Shown piece by piece: positions 16,430 through 26,309 of a stretch of 64,000 nt of DNA; position 1 is the stretch's first letter, and each line of letters opens with the position of its first letter. The stretch is from Pelagicoccus sp. SDUM812002 (GTDB lineage Bacteria > Verrucomicrobiota > Verrucomicrobiia > Opitutales > Opitutaceae): contig NZ_JARXHX010000011.1 of assembly GCF_031127835.1 (NCBI RefSeq), positions 115,255-179,254 of the forward strand. The letters run 5' to 3'. The notes beneath the pieces were generated by a model that searched no databases, was not told where the DNA came from, and was given only the letters and a program-made list of their open reading frames with translations. The translations under genes were made by a program, and so were the position numbers.

Positions 16430-18085
16430 ATGAGCCAAACCGAAACACCAAGCCCCAAGAAGTCAGCTCGCTTGCTAGCCGCCATCATCGCCTTCGCGAT
16501 GGTGATCGCCTTTGGAGCTACTGCCCTCCTAGTCACCATCTTCGAGCACAAGCAGGAAGCCCAGCGGCCTTTCGTCCGACTCGTCGAAGTCGACGAATCC
16601 ACTTCCGACCCCGTTCCTTGGGGCACCAACTGGCCGTACCAGTTCGACACCTACAAGCGATCCGTCGACTCGACCGAAACCACCCACGGCGGGTCAAGCG
16701 CACTCTCTGCCAGCAAGCTCGATCAATACCCCTGGCTGCGCCGCCTCTATGCTGGCTACGCCTTCAGCATAGACTACCGCGAACTGCGCGGCCACGCCTA
16801 TATGCTCTACGACCAAGAGGTTACCAAGCGCGTGACCAACCGCTCCCAAGGCGGCGCCTGCCTGCACTGCCACGCCTCCGTCATCCCCACCTACCGCCGC
16901 CTCGGGTTGGAAGCCCAGGGACAACCCGCCGGCCCTCAGGAAATAGCCGCTAGCTTTAATTGGCCAGCTGTGCTTGAAGGCTTCAAACATGTCAGCTCCC
17001 TCTCCTACGCCGAAGCCCACGAGGAGCTACTCCAGACCACGGACGGCACCCCCGGCGTAGACAACCCGCTCTTTCCCGGAGGGGCGCTCGAGCAGTCAGC
17101 TAACAAACAAGTCGCGTCAGACCCACATTCCATCGGCAACGCCCATCCCGTTAGCTGCGTCGACTGCCACGATCCGCAATCCATGGCCCTACGCGTTACC
17201 CGGCCCGGCTTCATCCTCGGCATCGCTGCCCTCGCGGAAAGCGACGACCCCGTACCGCACTTGCCCAGCGTCGAACGCTGGCGCGAGGGTCCTCGCCGCA
17301 CCGCCTACGATCCCAACGTCGAAGCCAGCCGCCAAGAGATGCGAAGCTTCTCCTGTGCCCAGTGCCACGTGGAGTACTACTGCGCCTCGAAAGAGACCCT
17401 CTTCTTCCCTTGGGAAAACGGGCTCAAGGTCGAAGACATCGAGACTACTTACGAGAATCATACCTTTCCCGACGGCAGCCGCTTCGGTGACTACAAACAC
17501 GCTGAAACCGGTGCGACCATCTACAAGGCCCAGCACCCCGAGTTCGAGCTTTGGAGCCAAGGCATCCACGCCCGCAGCGGCGTCAGCTGTGTCGATTGCC
17601 ACATGCCCTACGAACGGCAAGGTGCCACAAAGGTATCCAACCACTGGGTACGCAGCCCTTTGCTTAACGTAAATAACGCCTGCCAGACCTGTCACAATGT
17701 GCCGGAGGAAGAACTGGTCGACAAAGTCAAAACCATACAAAATCGCACGCGCTCCCTCATGGGCAAAGCCGCTGTCGCCATGACCGACATGCTCGATTCC
17801 ATCCGCGAAGCTCAAAGCGTCGGAGCTGCCGAGGCCGACCTCGCTCCCGTACTGGAGCTGCAGCGTAAAGCCATGTGGCGCCTGGATTATATCAGCAGCG
17901 AAAATTCACTCGGATTCCACGCCGACCAGGAAGCAGCCCGCATTCTCGGCGAATCGATCGACTTCAGCCGACAAGCCCAAGCCGCCGCCTTGCGCCTACG
18001 CGCTCCCGCAGCCCCCGAGCTCCCTGAACCTGAAAACGCAGTCGAGGGCATCACCGTCGATCCGCCTCTCAGCGACAAAAACTAA
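16430..18085 (+). CDS. nrfA: ammonia-forming cytochrome c nitrite reductase NrfA, CXXCH catalytic heme
   Basis: 551 residues; reduces nitrite to ammonium with six electrons (DNRA). It has an N-terminal hydrophobic helix (~16-37) and five heme sites: CLHCH (144), CVDCH (243), [10 protein letters not shown] (309), CVDCHMPY (387) and CQTCH (418). The first, which carries the catalytic heme, is CXXCH rather than the CXXCK of most NrfA proteins. The [10 protein letters not shown] segment before heme 4, the active-site His in [10 protein letters not shown] (380) and the Tyr pair in VEYYC match the family. The uncleaved-looking anchor and the longer heme 1-2 spacer are noteworthy. With NrfH it forms a membrane-bound complex. 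Confidence 0.93.
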   Translation: MSQTETPSPKKSARLLAAIIAFAMVIAFGATALLVTIFEHKQEAQRPFVRLVEVDESTSDPVPWGTNWPYQFDTYKRSVDSTETTHGGSSALSASKLDQYPWLRRLYAGYAFSIDYRELRGHAYMLYDQEVTKRVTNRSQGGACLHCHASVIPTYRRLGLEAQGQPAGPQEIAASFNWPAVLEGFKHVSSLSYAEAHEELLQTTDGTPGVDNPLFPGGALEQSANKQVASDPHSIGNAHPVSCVDCHDPQSMALRVTRPGFILGIAALAESDDPVPHLPSVERWREGPRRTAYDPNVEASRQEMRSFSCAQCHVEYYCASKETLFFPWENGLKVEDIETTYENHTFPDGSRFGDYKHAETGATIYKAQHPEFELWSQGIHARSGVSCVDCHMPYERQGATKVSNHWVRSPLLNVNNACQTCHNVPEEELVDKVKTIQNRTRSLMGKAAVAMTDMLDSIREAQSVGAAEADLAPVLELQRKAMWRLDYISSENSLGFHADQEAARILGESIDFSRQAQAAALRLRAPAAPELPEPENAVEGITVDPPLSDKN

Positions 18086-18378
18086 GGAGCTCCTCGCGCG
18101 ATCCTAAGAGTTACAAAGTTAAAATGGAGCGTACCTCTCTAGAGAAACCCTACCTTCGTATTCACTCCTCTCAGGCAAGCTATAAACGCTGTATTATACG
18201 ATTTTTATCCTCGGCGTAAACAAGTTAATGCCAGCTTATAAAACCGTCGAGGTTTCAGCGAACCATTGATAATTCTCCCCTAACGTCTTTCAGTCTATTC
18301 GACGTATCCGGATATGGATACTTTCTATCGGTTTATTCGAATTGAGCGCTCGCTCCCCAATCCAGACTTGGGTTTCGC

Positions 18379-19153
18379 ATGACTGTATGGGAAGAAGAAA
18401 TCCAAACGATTTACTCATTCATCTGCAGAACAGCGGAGAATCCTGAGTCCGGAGTTTGCTGGGAGACGATCGACTACGAAAACAAGCCTCAAAGGCATTA
18501 TAACCTGCTCAACGGAGTCGGCGGTATTCCACTGTTCCTGCACGACTATTTTCGATACTCAGGAGACGGAGAGGCCCTAGGCTTGGCGGAGAAAGCTTTG
18601 GACTGGTGCCTGGCCTATGTCAGTTCGATCCCCAACAATGAAATGAATTTCCAGCGAGGAGAAGCAAAGCGGCAGGTACTCCCTCGGCGTCTCTCACTAA
18701 ATGTCCGGCGTTGCCTACTACTTCAGCTTGCTATTCGCTGAAACGGAGGACGAGTCCTACCGAACGATTAGTAATGATCTGTTGAATACATTGATTGGTC
18801 AAGCCAAAGAAAGCAGAGGCTGACTAAATTGGAATGAGATCGCTGGAGCTGAAGAGCTACCCCGGGGCCAGTATAGTCACGGAGCAGTCGGAATCCGCAC
18901 GGTTCTGATCCGAGCCGGAGACCTTCTCCAGCGCCCCGACCTGCGGACCGTGGCTCTCCGATCAGGAGAGGCTAGCTATCAATACAAAGCCTTTCGTAAG
19001 AATCTCACCATGTGCACCGGCGTCACCGGTAGTCGATAGTTTATGCTAGATATGTATCAGGCTACAAAAGAGCCGCTTTGGCTCGAACGGGCCAAAGAGT
19101 TCGCGCAGATGGCAAAGAGTCACGGACCGAAAGGAACAGGTCTCTCCGCATAA
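18379..19153 (+). pseudogene. decayed LanC-like protein gene
   Basis: The first 105 codons read smoothly, including NLLNGVGGIPLFLHDYF, the Gly-rich inner-helix motif of lanthionine-synthetase-C-like proteins. After a one-base shift near 18670 the homology continues: MSGVAYYFSLLFAE, YSHGAVGIRTV, CTGVTGS, EPLWLERAKEFAQMA. This frame holds in-frame stops at 18698, 18821 and 19037. The HG and C-x-G motifs are the LanC zinc-site regions, although the expected His after Cys is already lost (CTG for CHG). Clearly non-functional. LanC-like proteins may act in thioether peptide formation or glutathione addition. Confidence 0.72.
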
Positions 19154-19403
19154 AATCGAAAATGGAGTGACGACTTCCACGTCTTCCGCACTGCAAGAAC
19201 AATATACAAGCGCCAAATCACTCCTCACACCCCTTCGTGAAAAGTGCTTCGCCATCTCCACTAGCGTTTTGTCGTGCCCTACGCGGGCAAATTCTCCCAA
19301 AACCGAAGCTCGATCCAGCTAGATTGCCGGACCGAGCTCGGGTTGACCCGCTTCACAAAGAAGTGAGTCAGATTTTACTCAAACCAAGTGTTGTTACCTG
19401 CGT

Positions 19404-22046
19404 CTAATACGCGAAATCAAACTTGAGGGTGTACATACGTCCTCGGTCGGCGAGTACCTGACCGTCCGCGTCGTTATAGCCTCTGGCCACCCAGAAATAT
19501 TCGTCGAACAAGTTATAGATACTCAACCCCACTTTCCAGCCATCCAGCGGCGTATCGCTCATTCCGGTATAAGTGGCGCCCGCGTCGAACACGGTGTAGG
19601 AGTCAACCGGCTGCGTGTTCAATGTGTTGACATAGACATCGTCATAATACTTGCCACCAAAGTTCAGGCGCCAAGGACCCTTTCGGTAGATAGCATCGAA
19701 ATTCATGGTTAGGAACGGCGTATTCCCAAGATCATTGCCGCTTATATCTTCGAAGATTTCGTAGACGAGCGGGTCGTCTGTTGGCGCCACGCGATATCCT
19801 TCGGCCGCGGTCGGAAGAGGATCTCCTGGGTCTAGAAAGACGACTTCATCAAGAAGGTCTTGCTGAAAGGTTGTCTCCTGGAGCGCGATGGAACCGCTTA
19901 ACTTAAGACCTTCAATGCCGGTCTGGAAATCGCCGGAAGCCTCCAAGCCCCAGGAATCTACACCGCCAACATTCTGATAAACGCTAGTACCCGCAGCGCC
20001 CGCGTTTGGAGAGTCCAGCGGGACGGAGGAGGACAGAATACGATCGGTATAGCTAATCCGATAAGCCTGCACACTATAACTATTGGCTCCAATGTTACCG
20101 CGAATGCCAATATCGAAGTTTTCTGAATACTCCGGCTTTAGGATATCTGGATTAAAGGAGTCCCCTGCCGTGGTGATTGTACCCGTGCTGGGCGTCGCCA
20201 TATTTTCAGAGTAATTGAAGAACAGCTCGGTACTGTCATTGAGTGAATAAAGAAGACCAAACTGCGGCAGGAAGTAGTCTTCGTAGGTCGTAGAGCGAAC
20301 CGTCACCTCGTTTTGGATCCACTCGGAAGCAGTCAGAAATCCGCGAGCATCACGCGTCAGTTCGATGGCCTTGTTGCCTACGATGATCTCTAGGTCGCCA
20401 TCCATAGTGGTAAACGTGTCTTGTATCCATATCTGTGTTACATCCTGATCGAGATAACGGGTATAGTTCATAAAATTGAACTGGTCGTACTCGAACCAGC
20501 CAAGGATGGACCCACCTTCGAGGTTCATATTGGGACGCTCGGTGCCATGATGGTCAAACTCGTACCAGCCACCGAAGATCAATTTATTGTTCTCCGTCTC
20601 CATAGTGTAAGTCGCGGATACGCCGTAACGATGACCGCCGAAGTTTTCGTCGCGACCCGTACGACCTGGAACACCAGGAACAAACGCTACACCATCAGCA
20701 TAGGCAGGCGTGCCAGGAGCAACCAAAGCGTGGTCACCACTGTACTCAGTGACAATCTCACCGCTCGCGTTAACAGCGTTACCATCCGAATCGTACCATG
20801 GCGATGACCATATATCGGTGCGGCTAGGATCGGCCGCGTAAGCTTCGCGAATTTTGTCCTGAGCGTAACCGTTGTCGCGACCGAATAGACCATAGTTGTT
20901 TTTATCCTGGTAATACGGAATTACGGAAAGCGTATTACCGTTTCCGAACTGGTAATCCATTATAATTCGCTGCAGCGCATCCATACGGCCATTGCGCCAG
21001 AGATTGTAGTAGCGTGCGTTGATCCCTTCGCCTGGACCCACATCGGGATCTATATAAGTCGGAGGTCCGAGATTTCTCCCTTGGTCAGAAAGGTCGCCCA
21101 AGTTGTTCACGCCCACCTGATCGATGTAACCGCCCCAAGGAGTGTATTCGATATAGCCTTGACCCGTGCCGCGGTAATTACCCGCTTCAGCATCCTGCCA
21201 CTCTCCCCAATCCAACCCTTGCGTATCGAAGTCATCACGATCGTTGTAGGTGAACGTATAGGATATCGAGGCCTTATCGGAAGGGAAACGGTACTTGAAC
21301 TTGCCTTCATAACGACGGGCCATACCGACCGCCAAGCCGTCAAGTCCACGAGGCGTGAACTCAAAGTGCGAGCCGCTCAGGTAGCCAGTAAGACCGGGAA
21401 GAAACTCTCCTAGCTCGTACTTGCCAAACATGCTGATGTGGTCGAATGAACCATAGGCTAAGCTGAAGAAAGCGCCCCTCTCCTCGCTCGGGTCCTTGGT
21501 GAAGTACTGGAGCGAACCGCCAAGGGCCTGATAAGCGGGAGTGGTGACGTCCCCCGCGCCCTGAGAAACCTTCACTGCAGTGAGATTCTGGTTGTCAACC
21601 AAGCGGGTCACCGGCGTCCCATAGCGGGAGCTGCTCGTTCCCACGGGAACCCCATCTAATGTTACCCCCAAATTTTGAATACTGAACGCTCTCACGCGAA
21701 CGTCGGTCGCCTCATAATGACCGAAGGGGTCGCGAGAAACAACGTTAACTCCTGGAATCTTGTCGACAAGCTTGAAGGGGGACTGACCGGGAGTCGCGAT
21801 CTCAATAGCTTCAAGATTCAACGAATTGCTGGCTCGGCTGTCCCCTTGTCCAGCGGCAGTAAAGGTTTCAAATACTTCGAAACCTGTATCGGAGGTCGTT
21901 TCTTGTGCCGGAGCAAAGGCAGCGAATACGACAGCTGCAGATCCTGCAGCGCATGCGAGAGCAGCTCGATTACAAGCTTTCTCACAGTCTAGCGAGGGAA
22001 GACAAAGTGAATCTTCACCTGCTTTGAACGGTTTGTGTGTAGACAT
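19404..22046 (-). CDS. TonB-dependent outer-membrane receptor
   Basis: 880 residues from the ATG at 22046 (MSTHKPFKAGED). This start puts a hydrophobic export segment (ALACAAGSAAVVFAAFAPAQE) at about 25-50; the ORF extends 26 codons further, but that sequence would precede the signal. The plug domain covers ~75-200 (LVDKIPGVNVVSRDPFGHYEATDVRVR, then LGVTLDGVPVG). The 22-strand barrel fills the rest, ending LKFDFAY with a terminal aromatic residue for barrel assembly. It imports an unknown ligand (siderophore, oligosaccharide or cobalamin). It is monocistronic; the ~780-base upstream region is AT-rich near the start. Confidence 0.9.
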   Translation of the reverse strand: MSTHKPFKAGEDSLCLPSLDCEKACNRAALACAAGSAAVVFAAFAPAQETTSDTGFEVFETFTAAGQGDSRASNSLNLEAIEIATPGQSPFKLVDKIPGVNVVSRDPFGHYEATDVRVRAFSIQNLGVTLDGVPVGTSSSRYGTPVTRLVDNQNLTAVKVSQGAGDVTTPAYQALGGSLQYFTKDPSEERGAFFSLAYGSFDHISMFGKYELGEFLPGLTGYLSGSHFEFTPRGLDGLAVGMARRYEGKFKYRFPSDKASISYTFTYNDRDDFDTQGLDWGEWQDAEAGNYRGTGQGYIEYTPWGGYIDQVGVNNLGDLSDQGRNLGPPTYIDPDVGPGEGINARYYNLWRNGRMDALQRIIMDYQFGNGNTLSVIPYYQDKNNYGLFGRDNGYAQDKIREAYAADPSRTDIWSSPWYDSDGNAVNASGEIVTEYSGDHALVAPGTPAYADGVAFVPGVPGRTGRDENFGGHRYGVSATYTMETENNKLIFGGWYEFDHHGTERPNMNLEGGSILGWFEYDQFNFMNYTRYLDQDVTQIWIQDTFTTMDGDLEIIVGNKAIELTRDARGFLTASEWIQNEVTVRSTTYEDYFLPQFGLLYSLNDSTELFFNYSENMATPSTGTITTAGDSFNPDILKPEYSENFDIGIRGNIGANSYSVQAYRISYTDRILSSSVPLDSPNAGAAGTSVYQNVGGVDSWGLEASGDFQTGIEGLKLSGSIALQETTFQQDLLDEVVFLDPGDPLPTAAEGYRVAPTDDPLVYEIFEDISGNDLGNTPFLTMNFDAIYRKGPWRLNFGGKYYDDVYVNTLNTQPVDSYTVFDAGATYTGMSDTPLDGWKVGLSIYNLFDEYFWVARGYNDADGQVLADRGRMYTLKFDFAY

Positions 22047-22830
22047 CTTTTTGTGGTGTTTTTTAAGTGAAAAACCACTTCTGCCCCGAGCATCACAAGC
22101 GCCAAACACGCTCCAACACACCACTCGAAACCATCGTCGCCTAGCAGCAGAGCGGCCTTATTTCGGTTTAAAATCGCTGGTCCATAACCGACGCCCGGTT
22201 TTAATGAGTTCTCTTCAATGTTCAATATTCCATTGATAAACAGTCGCTTACAAATAAAATCCACCAATTTCGCCACTCGCTATTACATTACAAATCCTAC
22301 TAAATATAATATATTAAAATAACCAATATTTTCAAATATATCCGCTACAACCGCAAGTTTGGCATATCGAATTCGAACAAACTCACCAATTTTACAGCGC
22401 TAAATTCGTGCACGACGATTGCTACAATGGGGGAATTCACGAGCACGAAAGGCGACGATCCTCCGACTATTTCTTCTCCAAATGCAACGGCTCCTATATT
22501 TCTATATGAGAAATTTTCAAGATATCTACAGCAAGCAGAAATAAACTTCTCTTGCTATATAAAAAACGGAGCCTTTCAGCGCGAACCGTACCCGAGTCTC
22601 GTAACCATATTTCTTATACAATACAGTTCCCGACCCTCAACTCGCAATGCAGTATGCCTTCGGACCTCCGGGTACCTATGTTCCACGGCAATACAAAGGC
22701 TCGTGAGGATCCTAGTCCCCTTTTCCCACGTGCGAGGCATTCCTTACGAATCGCCGACCAACGGGATCGGTTTTTTTGAATAGGAAGATAGACTTATAAA
22801 CTATGGATGAGCGTGTCGACCGAGCCAGCC
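22047..22830. other. AT-rich intergenic region upstream of the TonB receptor
   Basis: No gene supported. The part nearest the receptor (22260-22370) is very AT-rich (for example AAATATAATATATTAAAATAA around 22302-22322) and is the likely promoter region. Plus-strand frames near 22427-22783 look random. Confidence 0.4.
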
Positions 22831-23703
22831 CTAGCCGAAAGGTTCAACATGCACCACCACATGCGTCAGGCGCAACGAAGGATCGGCGAGCAAGGCGTCT
22901 TTCAACTGATGAGAAAGTCGGTGCCCTTTCTCTATACTCATCTCGGGTGCGACTTCCATGTGGATTTCAGCTACAAACTCGCGGCCGCTTCGTCGCACCA
23001 CAATCGTCTCCAAACATTCGATACCTGTTATCGCGCGAGACAGCTTATCGATCGCATCGATGCGGAAATCCTCTACTCGCTTGTCCATGAGCTCGTCTAG
23101 TGCGGGCCGGGCAATACGGATCGCGTTGTAAACGATCAACACCGTGACCAACAGGGCAGCGATATCATCCGCAGCCTCGAAACCCGGACCAGCAAAGATG
23201 GCGATGCCGATGCCTACCAGCACGCCAAGCGAAGTGAGCGAATCGCTTCGATGATGCAAGGCTTCGGCCTTGAGTGCACCGCTCTCCATGCGTCTTCCAG
23301 AATGCAGCAGAACATGGTGCAGCCACTCCTTGATCAAAACGATCACCACTAACACCGGCACCGTGAACAAAGCGGGAGTGTGATGCGGCACAAGGATCTC
23401 ACGGACTGCATTGACCCCAATGAAGGTGGCCGAAACGAGCAACCCCACACTAGCCAATAATGCTGCGATTGCCTCCGCCTTGCCATGGCCATAAGGATGA
23501 TCGTGGTCCGCGCTCTTGTCCGAGATGCGAACGCCGGTCCAAACGATGGCGGACGACACGATATCCGCCAGCGACTCGATCCCATCAGCGATTAATGCGA
23601 AGGAATTTCCAAAGAACCCGACCAAGAGCTTCACACCCGCCAGCGATATATTCGCCAACAGGCTCAAGGTGCTCAATCGATTTGGATCAACGCCTTCAGA
23701 CAT
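22831..23703 (-). CDS. cation diffusion facilitator (CDF) metal efflux transporter
   Basis: 290 residues, six helices plus a cytoplasmic C-terminal ferredoxin-like domain. The transport site appears as ADGIESLADIVSS (~38-50) and HHRSDSLTS (~150), the expected H-x-x-x-D / D-x-x-x-D pairs, and HPYGHGKAEA (~70) is the family signature. Substrate probably Zn, Mn, Fe or Co; not resolvable. It lies 34 bases behind the CopD-like gene in one minus-strand unit. Confidence 0.92.
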   Translation of the reverse strand: MSEGVDPNRLSTLSLLANISLAGVKLLVGFFGNSFALIADGIESLADIVSSAIVWTGVRISDKSADHDHPYGHGKAEAIAALLASVGLLVSATFIGVNAVREILVPHHTPALFTVPVLVVIVLIKEWLHHVLLHSGRRMESGALKAEALHHRSDSLTSLGVLVGIGIAIFAGPGFEAADDIAALLVTVLIVYNAIRIARPALDELMDKRVEDFRIDAIDKLSRAITGIECLETIVVRRSGREFVAEIHMEVAPEMSIEKGHRLSHQLKDALLADPSLRLTHVVVHVEPFG

Positions 23704-23737
23704 ATCTCATTCTCAGCTTCCTGGATACGCATCACCA

Positions 23738-24187
23738 TCAATACATCCACCCGATTCTGAAGGAAGCACCCACGAAAACGAGCAGCACTGATAGAATCGT
23801 GATCAAACTGACATGCCATTTGAGCACTGCTAAGCCATCCGTTTCGACTTTCGGGAAAAGGCGATAACGGACATCAAACCCTAAGGCCAATGTCAGGAGG
23901 AGCAATATCACCTTGATTCCCACTAGCCGTCCCATTGGATTCGAGAAGTCGAGCCAAGAGGCGAGTTCAGGTAGGTGCAAATAAGCCAAGACCAAACCCG
24001 TCGAAACCTCGAGCAGCAAGGCAGGTATACCAACTGACGCGTAAGCAGATTCGATTCGGTAGACGAGGCTCGTGTCACGCACTCGATAGGCTTGCGGTAG
24101 AATCAACCCAGCCAGCAAGAAGTGGCCGCCGACCCAAACGCACGCACCTAACAAGTGCAGAACGATCAAACTGCCATAAATGTTCAT
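23738..24187 (-). CDS. CopD-like membrane protein
   Basis: 149 residues with four transmembrane helices. LHLLGACVWVGGHFLLAGLI at the N-terminus carries two His on successive helical turns. LKWHVSLITILSVLLVFVGASF near the C-terminus carries another, as in the CopD/YebZ copper-transport family. It is much shorter than full CopD (about 300 residues) and lacks CopC, so it belongs to the small DUF-type relatives. Cotranscription with a CDF exporter suggests a metal-homeostasis unit. Confidence 0.7.
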   Translation of the reverse strand: MNIYGSLIVLHLLGACVWVGGHFLLAGLILPQAYRVRDTSLVYRIESAYASVGIPALLLEVSTGLVLAYLHLPELASWLDFSNPMGRLVGIKVILLLLTLALGFDVRYRLFPKVETDGLAVLKWHVSLITILSVLLVFVGASFRIGWMY

Positions 24188-24749
24188 ACCCGAAACCGCT
24201 TCTTCAATTCCAATGCCTAACGCAAATGGTGAGGCTTCGGATTAAGTGACGACACGCAACACCTTTCAACCTCCGTCTCGGCACAAGTCTATCAGCGATA
24301 ATGCCAGAGTAAACAACGCCAGAGAGAAGTTCTCGCTCTCCGCCCAACAACCCGCGTAGATCCGTAAATTTTCCTAGCAATCCCCACTTCCCAGCCGTCA
24401 TCTGAACTCATACATTCGACTCCGCAATCATGGATAGGTTCGATCCGAAGGTTTTGAGTTGCTGTAACGCATCTTCGAATACGCTCGTACGCCTTAGTCC
24501 TCTTTCTCAGAAGCGACCATTCCGTACTTGACCTCACGCTGTGGAACAATGGCACATGCACTCGAAAAATGGTGAGCCATAATTTCCCTCGTCCATGGAA
24601 CCGCTCCCACCTGAGCGAGTCATATTCCCCCTGTCCCGCAACAGTTTACGCGGCATACGACTCTTGGCGCTTCGTTTGCAGGGACAAAGAAAAGGTCTTC
24701 GGCGATTCAAGTTGCCGACATACAATACTTCTCAATAAGGAGACACTAA
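24188..24749. other. intergenic region between divergent copD-like and htrA genes
   Basis: 562 bases without a convincing gene. The minus-strand frame 24292-24561 is open for 89 codons, but its Arg/Cys/Trp-rich composition looks like chance. It should hold both divergent promoters. Confidence 0.45.
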
Positions 24750-26207
24750 ATGAAACGATTCCACTCAATCTCACTCGCGATAGCCGTGGCCGCATCGTCC
24801 GCTATCCCCTTTATCCAAGCGGCTCCCCTCGAACTCGAGGTAGATACCCAAACCATTGACCGGGACGAAAATTTCGTCCCGCACAGCTATGCCAATATGC
24901 TGGAAACAGCGACCCCTTCTGTCGTCTCGGTGCATACTGCACGCATCGTTAAAGTTGCTCGCGGCGGTCGTGGCATGACTCCTGAAGATGAGCTTCTGCG
25001 CCGTTTCTTCGGACTTCCATCTCCCCGAAATAATCAACAGGAGGTGCCGCAGGCTGAAGAGCGTCGCATGCCGCAGGGTATCGGATCCGGTGTGATCATC
25101 AGCGAAGACGGCTACATCATTACGAACAACCACGTTGTCTCCGACCAACGATCAGGAGAGGTGGATGAAATCCTGGTACGTCTCAACGATGGCCGCGAAA
25201 TTGAGGCCGAAATCGTCGGGACCGACCCGCTTACTGACGTCGCGATATTGAAGATCAACGCAGACGATCTTCCCGCAATCAAGATCGCGGACAGCGACAA
25301 CATCAAAGTTGGAGACGTCGTTTTCGCGATCGGCAATCCTATGGAAGTCGGCTTAACTGTCACTCAAGGGATCGTATCCGCCACGAACCGCCGCATCGGC
25401 ATTTACGGCGATCGTGGGTACGAGAGCTTCATTCAGACAGACGCATCGATCAATCCCGGTAACTCCGGCGGAGCCTTGATCGACGCTAACGGAAGACTCG
25501 TTGGCATCAACTCAGCCATCATTTCCCGCAGTGGAGGAAACATCGGCATCGGTTTCGCGATTCCATCGAACCTAGCAGTCAACGTTTCTAAGCAACTCGC
25601 CGATTCAGGTGAAGTTCGCCGTGGCTTCCTCGGAGTTTCCATCGAAGACGTGACCCCCGACCTCGCTGAAGCGTTCGGACTCGATAACACGAAAGGCGTG
25701 CTCATCCAAGATGTAGAAGAAGACTCGGCGGCGGACAAGGGCGGTATAGAGCATGGCGACATCATTCTCGCGGTCGACGGGAAGCCAGTAGAGACTGCTA
25801 ATCAATTCCGTATCAGCATCGGCAATACGATTCCCGAATCCAAGGTCGAGCTAGAGATACTGCGGGACGGTGATCGCAAGACTGTGGACATCACTATCGG
25901 CAGCGCTTCCGGTCGGTTTGCCATGGGCGCAAACGAACTCGTCGACGGTGTGGAAGTCACCGCCATCGATGCCGAGCTCGCGGAGCAGTTCCGTATTCCG
26001 GAAAACATCAATGGAGTCGTCATTACTGACGTGTCGCCGGATTCTCCATACGCTCGCTCTCTTGGCGAAGGAGTCGTAATACTCGAGATCAACGACTCTC
26101 CCATCGAAACTGTGAGCGAAGCGAGAGAGGCTTTAAGGAGCGGAGCAAATAAGCTCTTCATCTACAGTAGAGGCCGTACTGGATACCTCGCCCTCAGGGT
26201 CGAGTAA
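24750..26207 (+). CDS. degP: HtrA/DegP-family periplasmic serine protease-chaperone
   Basis: 485 residues. Signal peptide at ~1-24 (SISLAIAVAASSAIPFIQAAP). The trypsin-like domain carries the triad His128 (NNHVV), Asp163 (LTDVAIL) and Ser239 (NPGNSGGALI), preceded by a Gln/Glu-rich LA loop at ~85-105. Two PDZ domains follow (~280-375 and ~395-485; the first opens GFLGVSIEDVTPD). It degrades or refolds misfolded envelope proteins. An AAGGAGA ribosome site sits seven bases before the ATG. A Rho-independent terminator follows. Confidence 0.95.
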   Translation: MKRFHSISLAIAVAASSAIPFIQAAPLELEVDTQTIDRDENFVPHSYANMLETATPSVVSVHTARIVKVARGGRGMTPEDELLRRFFGLPSPRNNQQEVPQAEERRMPQGIGSGVIISEDGYIITNNHVVSDQRSGEVDEILVRLNDGREIEAEIVGTDPLTDVAILKINADDLPAIKIADSDNIKVGDVVFAIGNPMEVGLTVTQGIVSATNRRIGIYGDRGYESFIQTDASINPGNSGGALIDANGRLVGINSAIISRSGGNIGIGFAIPSNLAVNVSKQLADSGEVRRGFLGVSIEDVTPDLAEAFGLDNTKGVLIQDVEEDSAADKGGIEHGDIILAVDGKPVETANQFRISIGNTIPESKVELEILRDGDRKTVDITIGSASGRFAMGANELVDGVEVTAIDAELAEQFRIPENINGVVITDVSPDSPYARSLGEGVVILEINDSPIETVSEAREALRSGANKLFIYSRGRTGYLALRVE

Positions 26208-26235
26208 AAAGCTAAGGCGAATAAACCTTTCAACC

Positions 26236-26266
26236 AACGGCCGCGGAGAAGTTCGCGGCCGTTTTC
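26236..26266 (+). terminator. Rho-independent terminator after degP
   Basis: AACGGCCGCG-N8-CGCGGCCGTT, a 10-bp perfect stem running into TTTTC. Confidence 0.85.
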
Positions 26267-26309
26267 GTGAAAAGTTAAATGAGACACCTTCTTGATTTGC
26301 ATACGAGCT

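Noticed and set aside
24292..24561. 89-codon minus-strand ORF between copD-like and degP
   Set aside because: Arg/Cys/Trp-rich random-looking sequence, no ribosome site.
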